A stretch of DNA of 41,678 bases from an uncultured Selenomonadaceae bacterium (GTDB lineage Bacteria; Bacillota; Negativicutes; Selenomonadales; Selenomonadaceae), in the NCBI GenBank assembly GCA_905234395.1, contig CAJOHG010000005.1, forward strand, positions 1-41,678, written 5' to 3'. Shown piece after piece: positions 30,995 to 39,633 of the stretch (position 1 is the first letter of the stretch; each line of letters starts with the position of its first letter). The translations under genes and the position numbers were made by a program. The notes under the pieces are model-generated. The model had not been told where the DNA came from. It was given only the letters and a program-made list of their open reading frames with translations, and made no database searches.

Positions 30995-32830
30995 GTGCTC
31001 GCCGTGCATGAAGAAAATATTTATCGCATCGTCGATTCGCAGACTCAAGCAAAGTACAAGGACGCGTTCAGGATTTTGTTTTGCGGCGATTTGATTTTGT
31101 TGGAAGATCAAGTAAAACGAGCTTTTGACGGGAAAGATTACAACTTCAACGACATGTTCGACTTCACGCGGAAATATATTTCGGCGGCGGATTTTTCAAT
31201 CGGCGTCTTTGAAGGACCACTCGGCGGCGATAAACAGTTGTATTCCAACAGCAATTACGGTGACGGCAAACGGCTTCGACTGAATTTCCCCGACGAATTT
31301 GCCGACGCGATAAAAGATGCGGGCTTCGCTCTCGTGACGACTGCCAATAATCATGTGCTCGATTGCGGACTTGACGGCGCACTTCGCACGATTGAAGTTT
31401 TGAATCAAAAACAAATCGACTTTATCGGCTCGTATGCAAATGCTGAAGACAAATTAAATTCACGCGTTAAACTTATTGAAAAAAACGGGCTTAAGCTTGC
31501 GATTTTGGCTTACACTTACGGAGCGACCGGTTACAAAGTTGAGCGGCTGTTGAGTGACGATTTGGCGCATGTAACGTCGATGATTGTGCGGCGCGACATT
31601 CCCGAATTTGAAAACGTTTTGGAGAGCGTTAAGAAAGACTTTGCTCTTGCCAAAAGTCACAAGCCCGACTTGATAATTGTTTTGCCGCATTGGGGCACGC
31701 AATTTGTTGATGAGCCGAATGACAATCAGAAATTTTGGCGCGACACGTTCATTTCACTCGGCGCGGATATAATTTTGGGCGACCACACTCATTCCGTTCA
31801 GCCGGCTAAGATTGAGACGATTGACGGCAGAAAAACTTTCACGCTGTATTGTCCGGGCAATTATTGCAATGTTTATCGCGAACACGACGGCGACGCAAGT
31901 TTGATGACGGAAGTTTACATTGACCGCGAGACGAAAAAAATTTTGGGCGGCTCGATTATCCCGATGTGGACGCGTTCGACATTGGAAGGAAATTATCGAC
32001 CGTTGCCGATTTACGAAATTTTGACAAACGACAAACTTCGCCGCGAGATAAGCACCTTTGAGCTTGAGCGAATTTCTTACGTGCTGAAACATATTACACG
32101 CGTTGCACTCGGAACGGAGCTGAACGAGACTTTGATTCAAGAACGTTATTTTTTCGACGCGAAAGGTTTCCAAAGAGTGAACGTCGCGCCGCTTACGATT
32201 GACGATGAACTTGCCAAAGGAAAATTTTTCACTGCCATCCAAGCCGCGCAGGACGTTTGCTTTGTCGGCGATTCGATAACTCACGGCACAAAAAACGGCG
32301 GCGTTCCGTGGTACGAGCCGATTGCACCTTTCATCAACGGGAAAATTTTCAACGCGTCATTCGGCGGAGCAACGATTAAACGTATGATTACGGAAAAATT
32401 TTTGAGCAAGATTGTTGCCGCGCCCGCTGATTTATTTGTCGTCGCCATTGGCACAAATGACGTTCGCTATCGCAAGCCCGATATTTGCGCGATGACTTCG
32501 GAAGAATATATCGCCTGCATGAAAATTTTGCGCGACGAGATTTTGAAGAACAATCCTGCCGCGAAATTTGTTTTTATCGCGCCGTGGACTTCGACTGACG
32601 GCGACAAGATCAGCGCGTTGAAATATCGTCCAAAAATCAAAATGAACAATGAATATTCTGCCGCGCTAAAGAGTTGGTGCGAGGCGCAAGATGACGTTTT
32701 CATTGACGCTAACGATTATATCAAAACTCGTCTCAACAAATTTTTGCATTCTGATTATTTGACGGATTATATCCATCCCAATGCAAATGCCGGAGTGATT
32801 TTGTATTCCAAAGCCGTGTTGAGCAGTTAA
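30995..32830 (+). CDS. CapA-like metallophosphatase-fold protein fused to an SGNH hydrolase
   Basis: The first part (about residues 25-330) matches the capsule/polyglutamate protein CapA: RILFCGDLIL, TTANNHVLDCG, VLPHWGTQ and LGDHTHSVQP give the metal ligands. The second part (about 415-610) is an SGNH/GDSL hydrolase: FVGDSITHG (Ser), IGTNDVR (Asn), DYIHPN (Asp and His). Such hydrolases often deacetylate glycans. The GTG at 30995 has no ribosome-binding site, which is odd in a genome with strong ones. The frame is open back to the C10 tract at 30954-30963, so the protein may be made as an 828-residue fusion with the upstream acetyltransferase. No signal peptide is visible. Confidence 0.8.
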   Translation: MLAVHEENIYRIVDSQTQAKYKDAFRILFCGDLILLEDQVKRAFDGKDYNFNDMFDFTRKYISAADFSIGVFEGPLGGDKQLYSNSNYGDGKRLRLNFPDEFADAIKDAGFALVTTANNHVLDCGLDGALRTIEVLNQKQIDFIGSYANAEDKLNSRVKLIEKNGLKLAILAYTYGATGYKVERLLSDDLAHVTSMIVRRDIPEFENVLESVKKDFALAKSHKPDLIIVLPHWGTQFVDEPNDNQKFWRDTFISLGADIILGDHTHSVQPAKIETIDGRKTFTLYCPGNYCNVYREHDGDASLMTEVYIDRETKKILGGSIIPMWTRSTLEGNYRPLPIYEILTNDKLRREISTFELERISYVLKHITRVALGTELNETLIQERYFFDAKGFQRVNVAPLTIDDELAKGKFFTAIQAAQDVCFVGDSITHGTKNGGVPWYEPIAPFINGKIFNASFGGATIKRMITEKFLSKIVAAPADLFVVAIGTNDVRYRKPDICAMTSEEYIACMKILRDEILKNNPAAKFVFIAPWTSTDGDKISALKYRPKIKMNNEYSAALKSWCEAQDDVFIDANDYIKTRLNKFLHSDYLTDYIHPNANAGVILYSKAVLSS

Positions 32831-32850
32831 AATTTTGGAGGTTGATTGAT

Positions 32851-33210
32851 ATGTTTAGATTTGCGCACAACAATTTGAATGTGCTCGATTTGGAACGGAG
32901 CATGAAATTTTATTCGGAGGCTCTCGATTTGCACGAAGTCGGCAGAATTGAGACGGAAGACTTCACGATTGTTTATCTCGGCGATTCTTTCGACAGCCAT
33001 CACAAATTGGAATTGACGTGGCTCAAAGATCGCACGGAACCTTACAATCTCGGCGACAACGAATTTCATCTGGCATTCACGACAAAAGATTTCGACGCCG
33101 CTCACGCACGCCACAAGAAGATGAATTGCATTTGCTACGAGAACGAGGAAATGGGCATTTACTTTATCACAGACCCGGACGGCTATTGGCTTGAAGTTTT
33201 GCCCGAATGA
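32851..33210 (+). CDS. gloA: Glyoxalase I-like metalloenzyme (VOC fold)
   Basis: This probably is lactoylglutathione lyase, detoxifying methylglyoxal, or a related VOC enzyme. The 119 residues form two beta-alpha-beta-beta-beta units with metal-ligand candidates H6 (FAHNNLNV), the Glu in KLELTWL, the His in NEFHLAFTT and the Glu in YWLEVLPE. LERSMKFYSEALDL and FITDPDGYWLE are typical. ATG 32851 lies nine bases after GGAGG; a TTG at 32842 is the alternative. It is followed closely by cca. Confidence 0.88.
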   Translation: MFRFAHNNLNVLDLERSMKFYSEALDLHEVGRIETEDFTIVYLGDSFDSHHKLELTWLKDRTEPYNLGDNEFHLAFTTKDFDAAHARHKKMNCICYENEEMGIYFITDPDGYWLEVLPE

Positions 33211-33220
33211 AGGATTAACA

Positions 33221-34471
33221 ATGACTGAACTTGATTTTGCAAAAAAAATTCACGAACTCGGCGGCAAGGCTTATCTTGTCGGCGGAGCAGTTCGCGATAA
33301 ATTTCGCGGCGTACCTGCGCACGACAGAGATTATTGCGTCACCGGCATTGACGAAAAAACTTTTGTCGAGGCTTTTCCGCACGCAGAGAAATTCGGCAAA
33401 TCTTTTCCCGTTTATTCCGTCGACATTGACGACGCTTATTGTGAAGTCGCCTTCGCACGCACTGAACGCAAAATCGGCGCGGGCTATCACGGCTTTGAAA
33501 TTCTCTTTTCGCCCGACGTGACGCTTGAGCAAGATTTATATCGGCGAGACACCACGATTAATGCGATGGCGATTGAACTTTTGAACGGCGAACTTGTTGA
33601 TCCCTTCGGCGGACGCGATGACGTGTTCAATAAAAAAATTCGCGCGGTCAGCGAACATTTCACCGATGATCCCGTGCGAGCTTTGCGTGCGGCAAGACAG
33701 GCGGCTCAATTCGACTTTGAAATTTGCGCGGAGACTGTCGCGGCGATGAATCGTTGCGGCGAAGAACTTGCTCATGAACCGACGGAAAGAATTTTCAACG
33801 AACTTGAGACCGCATTGAAAACCGACAAACCGTCAATTTTTTTCAGGAGTTTGGAACGCGCGAACTTGTTGGAAACAATTTTTCCCGAAATTGCTCAACT
33901 GCGCGGGAAAATTCAACCGACACTTTATCATCCCGAAGGCGACGCTTACGAACACACATTGGCGATTGTCGACGCCGTGGCAAAGGTCAATCCAAATCCT
34001 ATGGTCAGATTCGCGGCACTCATGCACGACATTGGAAAAGGGCTTACTCCGCCCGAAATGCTTCCGCATCATTATCTGCACGAGAAACGCGGACTTGAAC
34101 TCCTAAACCAAATGAATCGTCGCATGACATTGCCCGGCGAGTGGAAAAAATCTGCGGCTTTTGTCATTCGTGAACACATGCGGGCACCGCGACTTGAAAA
34201 GCCCGGTAAAATCGTTGACTTGCTTTTGAGCTTGAACGGCTTGAAATTCGGCGTTAACGGCTTTTGCGACATCATTCGCATTGACAATCACGGACTGCCG
34301 CCATATCTTGAGCACGCGCAGGAAATTATTGACGAGCTGTTGAAAATTGGCGGTAAGGACGCGCCGCCGGAACTTGTCGGCAAATCGATCGGCAAATGGA
34401 TTCTCAACGCGCGAATTCATCGTTTCGTTCAGATTTATTCAAAATTCAAGGAACCGCTCAATCAGTCGTAA
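33221..34471 (+). CDS. cca: CCA tRNA nucleotidyltransferase with HD domain
   Basis: This adds or repairs the 3' CCA of tRNAs. The nucleotidyltransferase head has LVGGAVRDKFRGVPAHDRDY with the metal aspartates, then RRDTTINAMA and DPVRALRAARQAAQF, the usual bacterial motifs. The HD domain (LMHDIGKG, HHYLHEKRG) implies additional phosphohydrolase activity, as in the multifunctional enzyme of proteobacteria. The length is 416 residues from ATG 33221 (AAGGA upstream). An earlier start at 33191 overlapping the glyoxalase gene is less likely. The last codons (34421-34443) are duplicated exactly 70 bases downstream, after a 41-nt repeat that begins at the stop codon. Confidence 0.92.
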   Translation: MTELDFAKKIHELGGKAYLVGGAVRDKFRGVPAHDRDYCVTGIDEKTFVEAFPHAEKFGKSFPVYSVDIDDAYCEVAFARTERKIGAGYHGFEILFSPDVTLEQDLYRRDTTINAMAIELLNGELVDPFGGRDDVFNKKIRAVSEHFTDDPVRALRAARQAAQFDFEICAETVAAMNRCGEELAHEPTERIFNELETALKTDKPSIFFRSLERANLLETIFPEIAQLRGKIQPTLYHPEGDAYEHTLAIVDAVAKVNPNPMVRFAALMHDIGKGLTPPEMLPHHYLHEKRGLELLNQMNRRMTLPGEWKKSAAFVIREHMRAPRLEKPGKIVDLLLSLNGLKFGVNGFCDIIRIDNHGLPPYLEHAQEIIDELLKIGGKDAPPELVGKSIGKWILNARIHRFVQIYSKFKEPLNQS

Positions 34472-34511
34472 CGTTTCAAAGCAAACTGGTTGGCTGAAAC
34501 GACACGTTGCC
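34471..34511 (+). repeat. 41-nt dispersed repeat, copy 2
   Basis: This matches 5819-5859 at 35 of 41 positions. It begins in the last base of the cca stop codon and contains CGTTTCA and TGAAACG as an inverted pair 16 bases apart. It directly precedes the duplicated cca tail. Confidence 0.75.
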
Positions 34512-34513
34512 GC

Positions 34514-34536
34514 CGTTTCGTTCAGATTTATTCAAA
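34514..34536 (+). repeat. Exact 23-bp copy of the cca 3' end
   Basis: Bases 34514-34536 are identical to 34421-34443 inside cca. In the cca frame the copy reads RFVQIYSKEN and then a TGA, an alternative cca ending. It lies between the 41-nt repeat and the glycosyltransferase start at 34551. Confidence 0.8.
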
Positions 34537-34550
34537 GGAAAATTGATCGC

Positions 34551-35634
34551 ATGATGAATTCGTCTTGCCCGGCAATTTCGGTTATCATCCCGCTCTACAA
34601 TGCAGAAAGATATATCGGCGAGTGCCTTGAAAGTCTTTTGGTGCAGACGTTCCGGAATTTTGAAGTTATCGTCGTTGACGACTGCTCAACCGATAACAGC
34701 GTTGAAGTCGTGAAAAATTACGCGCCAAAATTTGACGGACGACTCCGGCTTGCAAGGATCAGAGAAAATTCCGGAAGTCCCGGTGAACCTCAAAATATCG
34801 GGCTTGCACTTTCGCGCAGAGAATATTTTTTTCATACTGGAAAATGACGATGCAATTACTTCGACGGCGTTTGAAGAGCTTTATCTCATTGCAAAAAAGT
34901 TTGACGCCGATGTCGTTGTCTGTGAAAGTTGTTATGCCATTCCCGAAGACATGTGGCACAACGTTGAATTTAGGCGGCAACTCGAACCGAGCAGTTATCA
35001 ACGAGGCGAATTTGTGACCGAGCCGACGCTAATCACCGAGAGCATTGAGGAGCGCGTGAAAAATTGTTTCAACCGCAGATGTTTATGGACGTTATGGTCG
35101 AAATTGATTCGCCGCGATTTCTTCATAAGAAACCATCTGCGCTTTGCAAACAACGTCATTCAAGACTTTTTAACCACTTTATGCATAATGTACGTTGCTG
35201 AAAAATATGTTCGCGTTCCTTACGTCATCAATTACTATCGCGTTCGCAATGATTCGATATCGCACGAAAAGCTCAATGCAGATAAATATCTGCGCAAGTA
35301 CGTTAAATCTTTGATTGCGGGCTTTGAGTATATGGAAGATTTTTTCAAAGGCAGAAAATTTTTCCAAGAGCATTCCGACATGAAATGTCTTGTTTTGGAA
35401 ACGTGTTTTAGAGAACTGCAAAATTATTTTTTGCAAGCCTACACAGAAATTCCAAATCATGAACTCGATGCTCTGTTGCGAGAAGAATTCGCTGATTGTC
35501 AAAATACAGCTTTGATGGTTTATACCTTCAACGCGGCGAATTTTCAACGACTGCAATTATTTCAAGCTCAACAAGCCAAAGCTCGAATCGCCGAGCCGGA
35601 AGCCGAAGTCAATCGCCTGAAAAACAAGGAGTGA
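34551..35634 (+). pseudogene. GT2 glycosyltransferase A, split by one extra T in a T7 tract
   Basis: The reading frame starts at ATG 34551 (ISVIIPLYNAERYIGECLES, VVDDCSTDNS) and stops at TGA 34845-34847. The family sequence continues in the next frame from the T7 run at 34826-34832: with six T the protein reads REYFFILENDDAITSTAFEE and runs to the TGA at 35634. The repaired product has about 360 residues, with the acidic metal-site motif ENDD and a C-terminal coiled coil (AKARIAEPEAEVNRL). The downstream piece has no good start of its own. It is probably phase-variable or inactivated. Its tail matches genes B and C, so the three are tandem duplicates. Confidence 0.8.
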
Positions 35635-35639
35635 ATCTT

Positions 35640-36930
35640 TTGGCAAAACATAAACAAAAAAATTCTCATGCCAATATCAAACCCGTTGCAACGGCGTTTA
35701 ATTGCCCTGCAATATCGGTGGTCATTCCCATGTACAATGCGGAAAAATATATCGGCGAATGTCTCGACAGCCTGTTGAATCAGTCGTTTCAAGATTTTGA
35801 AGTTATCGTCGTGGACGACTGTTCTACTGATTCAAGCGTAGAAATCGTCAAAAATTATGCGGAGAAATTCGGCTGGCGACTTAAACTTTCTCAAACAAAG
35901 ACTAATTCGGGCGGAGGCGGTTACGTTCCGCGAAACATCGGGCTCGGACTTTCTTGCGGCGAATACGTTTACTTCATGGATGCCGACGACTTCATAATGA
36001 AGACTGCACTGGAAGAACTTTTTACGGCGGCAAAAGAATATGATGCCGATGTCGTTTACACGGGCTCTTGTTATTTTCATAGAGGTGCAAACGATAACAA
36101 ATTGGAACGTGACCGCGAAGGACAAATTTTAATCCAAAAAGGACTGGCGGACAAACCGACTTTGACAATCGATGATCCAAATAGAAATCTTCAACGACTT
36201 TTGATGGAAGGAAATCGGCGCGAGCCGTGGTCAAAATTCATTCAACGAAAATTCCTTATCGAAAATGAAATCGTATTTCCCAAGATAATTTCCGGCGGAG
36301 ACTTTATTTGGTTGTGTTGCTCGAAGAGATTTTTACGCATTCCCAATGCAATTTATTTTTGGCGCGATAATTCGCCGGAATCCATAACCAGAAAAAAAAA
36401 GAGCACCGACAGAACAAATTACTTACTGGGTCTCGTCATTTATTTTTTGGGCAAAAGCTTTAAATGAACTCTCAAACCACACGGAAATTTTAAAGAAAAA
36501 TCCAATTTATACTTACATTGCCGCAAGAGATAATTTTGATTGGTCGTTCACTCGTTTCTTTAATGAAAGGATGCAACTTAAACCTCAAATCATTTATGAA
36601 ATTTTGTATCGCGAACTTGCCAAAGAAAATGATTCGTCTGCTATTATGGTGCCGTTCTTATTCAGCGCGATTGACTTTCAACAGAAAAACTCCGTACAGC
36701 TGCAACGGCAATTTCAAAAGTTTGCCGCGCAAGCCAAAGCCCGCATTGCTCAACTTGAAGCGGAAGTGAAGCGACTAAAAATTAAGGAGAACATGTCATG
36801 GCAAAACACAAACGAATCACCAAGAACATCACAACTACCCTCCCCCGTTTATCATTTCCGAAAGTCTCGGTGGTCATTCCGCTGTATAATGCGGAAAAAT
36901 ATATCGGCGAATGTCTCGACAGCCTGTTAA
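35640..36930 (+). pseudogene. GT2 glycosyltransferase B, split by one extra A in an A9 tract
   Basis: Starting at TTG 35640 behind AAGGAG, the protein reads LAKHKQKNS, ISVVIPMYNAEKYIGECLDS, VVDDCSTDSS and FMDADD. After ITRKKK the frame meets A9 (36392-36400) and ends prematurely at 36467. With eight A it reads KKRAPTEQITYWVSSFIFWA and continues through RDNFDWSFTRFFNERMQLKP to the coiled-coil tail AKARIAQLEAEVKRLKIKE. It then overlaps gene C and stops at 36930, because the stop present at the equivalent place in gene A is missing. Slippage of RNA polymerase on A9 could restore the frame in part of the mRNA. Confidence 0.8.
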
Positions 36931-37910
36931 ATCAAACGTTGCAAGATTTTGAAGTGATCGTCGTTGACGACTGCTCTACCGATTCAAGTTGCGCGATTGT
37001 CGAAAGTTATGCGGAGAAATTCGGCGAACGACTTCGGCTCGTCCACATGAGAGAAAATACGGGCAGCGGTACAGAGCCTAGAAATCGCGGGCTGGAATAT
37101 TCTCGCGGCGAATACCTTTATTTCATGGACAATGACGACGTTGTCACGCCGACTGCGCTTGAAGAGCTTTACACAGTTGCAAAAAAATTCGATGCCGATG
37201 TTGTTGCCTGCGAAAAAATTTACAAGGTTCCCGAAAAAATTTGGAATGACGCCGAGTTACGCAAACAACTCAAACCTATCGGCATGATGGGACAAAATTT
37301 TTTTGTTCACGAGCCTTTGCTTTGGGAAGGTAATTTTGAGGAGCGCGTGAAAGTTTTAAGTCAAAGGAAATTGCTCTGGAATTTCTGGGTGCAAATTATT
37401 CGCCGTGATTTTATTATTCAAAACTCAATAAAAATGGTCGGGATTATGGCGGACGACGTGGTTTTTACAATCTGTGCGCTTTGTTCCGCCAAAAGATATG
37501 TTCTTGTACCGAATGTCATTTATTTCTATCGTTTGCGAGGCGATTCGCTCATTCACAAGAATTTTGACGTGCCGAAGCATTTGAATCTGTGGCTGACGAT
37601 GTTGAAAGCGGGAATGACATATCTTGACGATTTTTTGAGTCGGAGAGATTTTTTTTCGCAACGCTCGGATTTGAAATATGCTTTGTTCAATCTTTTTGTC
37701 AATGAAATGCTGATGTATTTTGTCGGGATTTACAGTCAAGTGCCCGCGCACAAACTCGACGAGCTTTTGCGAAAAGAATTTTCAAGCGGCGACAATGCGG
37801 AGTTGACAAGTTTTATCTTCAGCTCAATGAATGTTTATCGCTTGCAATTAATGGGAGCCCGCAGACGCATTGCCGAATTGGAAGCAGAAGTGAAAAGACT
37901 TCAAACATAA
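36798..37910 (+). CDS. GT2 glycosyltransferase C, intact, with C-terminal coiled coil
   Basis: This is the only one of three tandem paralogs with an uninterrupted frame (370 residues). It begins MAKHKRITKN like gene B, then VSVVIPLYNAEKYIGECLDS, VVDDCSTDSS and the metal motif MDNDD (in place of DxD). After the catalytic domain a helical region of about 170 residues ends in a short coiled coil, RRRIAELEAEVKRLQT, shared with A and B and perhaps used for oligomerisation. ATG 36798 lies nine bases after AAGGAG inside the end of gene B. It probably elongates a surface glycan; sugar and linkage are unknown. Confidence 0.88.
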   Translation: MAKHKRITKNITTTLPRLSFPKVSVVIPLYNAEKYIGECLDSLLNQTLQDFEVIVVDDCSTDSSCAIVESYAEKFGERLRLVHMRENTGSGTEPRNRGLEYSRGEYLYFMDNDDVVTPTALEELYTVAKKFDADVVACEKIYKVPEKIWNDAELRKQLKPIGMMGQNFFVHEPLLWEGNFEERVKVLSQRKLLWNFWVQIIRRDFIIQNSIKMVGIMADDVVFTICALCSAKRYVLVPNVIYFYRLRGDSLIHKNFDVPKHLNLWLTMLKAGMTYLDDFLSRRDFFSQRSDLKYALFNLFVNEMLMYFVGIYSQVPAHKLDELLRKEFSSGDNAELTSFIFSSMNVYRLQLMGARRRIAELEAEVKRLQT

Positions 37911-37928
37911 ATCGAAAGGATTGATTTG

Positions 37929-38468
37929 ATGGAAGCCGTTATTTTGCCGTATAAGGGCAAGCAGCCCAAAATTGCAAAGGATGTTTTTGTCGCGCCGAAT
38001 TCTTCCGTTGTCGGTGACGTTGAAATTGGTGCAGGCTCAAGCATTTGGTTTGGCGTCACAGTGCGCGGAGACTTTCAGCCCGTCAAAATCGGTTGCTACA
38101 CGAACATTCAAGACAACTGCACGGTGCACGTCATGGGCGACACGCCTACCGAAATTGGCAACTACGTCACCGTCGGGCACAACGCGATTATCCATTGCCG
38201 CAAAATCGGCGACGACTGTTTAATCGGCATGGGCTCGATAATTTTGGGCTACTCGGAGATAGGTCACAACTGCATAATCGGCGCGGGCACAGTCATCACG
38301 CAGTATAAAAAAATTCCGAACAACTCGCTTGTCTTCGGCAATCCTGCAAAAATCATGCGTGCTTTGCGTGAAGATGAAATTGCCGCGTTGAGAGCTTCTG
38401 CCATGCATTATTACGAGTGCGCAAAAGAATACGTCGTACATTTGGGCATGACTGCTTGGCGCGATTAA
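37929..38468 (+). CDS. Gamma-class carbonic anhydrase-like hexapeptide protein
   Basis: This left-handed beta-helix protein of the Cam/YrdA/PaaY family has the three zinc histidines H67 (VHVMG), H84 (VGHNA) and H89 (IIHC). The repeats VAPNSSVVGDVEIGAGSSIW and CLIGMGSIILGYSEIGHN are clear, and the protein has 179 residues. Many family members are true carbonic anhydrases, while others lack activity. ATG 37929 lies behind GAAAGGA. It closes the unit, with a strong terminator directly after it. Confidence 0.9.
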   Translation: MEAVILPYKGKQPKIAKDVFVAPNSSVVGDVEIGAGSSIWFGVTVRGDFQPVKIGCYTNIQDNCTVHVMGDTPTEIGNYVTVGHNAIIHCRKIGDDCLIGMGSIILGYSEIGHNCIIGAGTVITQYKKIPNNSLVFGNPAKIMRALREDEIAALRASAMHYYECAKEYVVHLGMTAWRD

Positions 38469-38479
38469 AACAGCGGTAG

Positions 38480-38512
38480 AGGTCAGGGTTGAAAAAACCT
38501 TGACCTTTTTTT
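38480..38512 (+). terminator. Strong intrinsic terminator
   Basis: AGGTCAGGGTT pairs with AACCTTGACCT (one G-T) around GAAAA, followed by a run of seven or more T. It ends the glycan/carbonic anhydrase unit. Confidence 0.92.
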
Positions 38513-38513
38513 G

Positions 38514-38543
38514 TGTACAAATGCGCCTTTGCAATGTTATAAT
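38514..38543 (+). promoter_or_regulatory. Candidate promoter of the efflux operon
   Basis: A perfect TATAAT stands at 38538-38543, with a weak TGTACA -35 (38514-38519) 18 bases upstream. It lies directly after the terminator and about 30 bases before the membrane-fusion protein start. Confidence 0.55.
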
Positions 38544-38576
38544 GCCGTCGAAAAATTTTAGGGCGGTGAAATTCGT

Positions 38577-39632
38577 TTGGAGAGAAAATTTTTTGCGGGA
38601 GTGCTCGTCGTCGGAATGATGCTTGCCGGTTGTGCAAAGGACGTTGAGCCGCCTAAACCGCCCGTCGTCAAAGTTCAGCAAGTCAAACTGTCCTCCGCCG
38701 CGCAGGAAGAAAATTATTCGGGCGTCGTCCGTGGTCGTTATGAAACAAATTTGTCGTTCCAAGTCGGCGGAAAAATCATTTCTCGTGACGTTCAGGCAGG
38801 CTCGCGGGTACGTGCAGGCGAAATTTTGATGACGCTCGATCCGAAAGATATTGTCGAACAATCGCGCAGTGCATCGGCTCAAGTCGCCTCCGCACAAGCT
38901 CAACTGCAACTCGCCAAATCGAATCTTGATCGCTACACGGAACTTTTCAAATCGGAAGCAATCGCCGCCGCTGTCTTAGAGCAATACAAAACTCAATACG
39001 ACGCCGCCAAAGCCGCTTACGACGCCGCGACAGCGCAAGCTCAACAAAGTCAAAACGCGCTTGAATACACGACGTTGACTGCAAATGCCGATGGTGTTAT
39101 TTCTGTTGTCAATGCGGAAGTCGGACAAGTCGTTGCGGCAGGACAAACTGTTTTGACGCTCGTGCAGACATCTGAACTTGAAGTCGTAGTAAACATTCCC
39201 GAAAACAAAATTTCCGCCGTGCAAATCGGGCAACGCGTCTCGATAAATTTTTGGGCGACAAATGACCTCGTTAGCGGAACCGTACGCGAAATTTCTCCGA
39301 TGGCTGATTCTGCGTCGCGCACGTTCGCCGTTAAAATTTCTCTGCCCGAATTGCCGCCGAATCGAATTCAACTCGGCATGACCGCCAACGTTGCGATGAC
39401 TGCCGAAAATTTTCCGAACGCGATTATTTTGCCGATGAGCGCGATTTATCAGACGGGCGACGTTGCGCAAGTTTGGATTGTCGACGGCGGCAAAGTTTCG
39501 TTGCGAAAAGTTGAAGTCACTGCCTTTGACGACAACAATGTTCGTGTGCGCGGACTCAAGTCGGGTGATACGGTCGTTGTGGCAGGAGTTCACAAATTGC
39601 GCGACGGTCAAGAAGTTAGGATGATCAATTAA
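38577..39632 (+). CDS. RND efflux membrane-fusion lipoprotein (AcrA/MexA type)
   Basis: This periplasmic adaptor links an inner-membrane RND pump to an outer-membrane channel. A lipoprotein signal is evident (GMMLAGC, lipidated C19). Then come the lipoyl half-motifs (YSGVVRGRYETNLSFQVGGK and NADGVISVVNAEVGQVV), the alpha-helical hairpin in between (SASAQVASAQAQLQLAKSNL), and the beta-barrel region. It starts at TTG 38577 behind GGGCGG and has 351 residues. The permease follows one base after the stop. No outer-membrane TolC-type gene is seen in the window. Confidence 0.9.
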   Translation: MERKFFAGVLVVGMMLAGCAKDVEPPKPPVVKVQQVKLSSAAQEENYSGVVRGRYETNLSFQVGGKIISRDVQAGSRVRAGEILMTLDPKDIVEQSRSASAQVASAQAQLQLAKSNLDRYTELFKSEAIAAAVLEQYKTQYDAAKAAYDAATAQAQQSQNALEYTTLTANADGVISVVNAEVGQVVAAGQTVLTLVQTSELEVVVNIPENKISAVQIGQRVSINFWATNDLVSGTVREISPMADSASRTFAVKISLPELPPNRIQLGMTANVAMTAENFPNAIILPMSAIYQTGDVAQVWIVDGGKVSLRKVEVTAFDDNNVRVRGLKSGDTVVVAGVHKLRDGQEVRMIN

Positions 39633-39633
39633 C

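Noticed and set aside
36392..36400. Programmed -1 ribosomal frameshift at A-AAA-AAG
   Set aside because: The heptamer is a good -1 slip site, but the frame needed downstream is +1 (or -2), so -1 slippage would not give the full glycosyltransferase.
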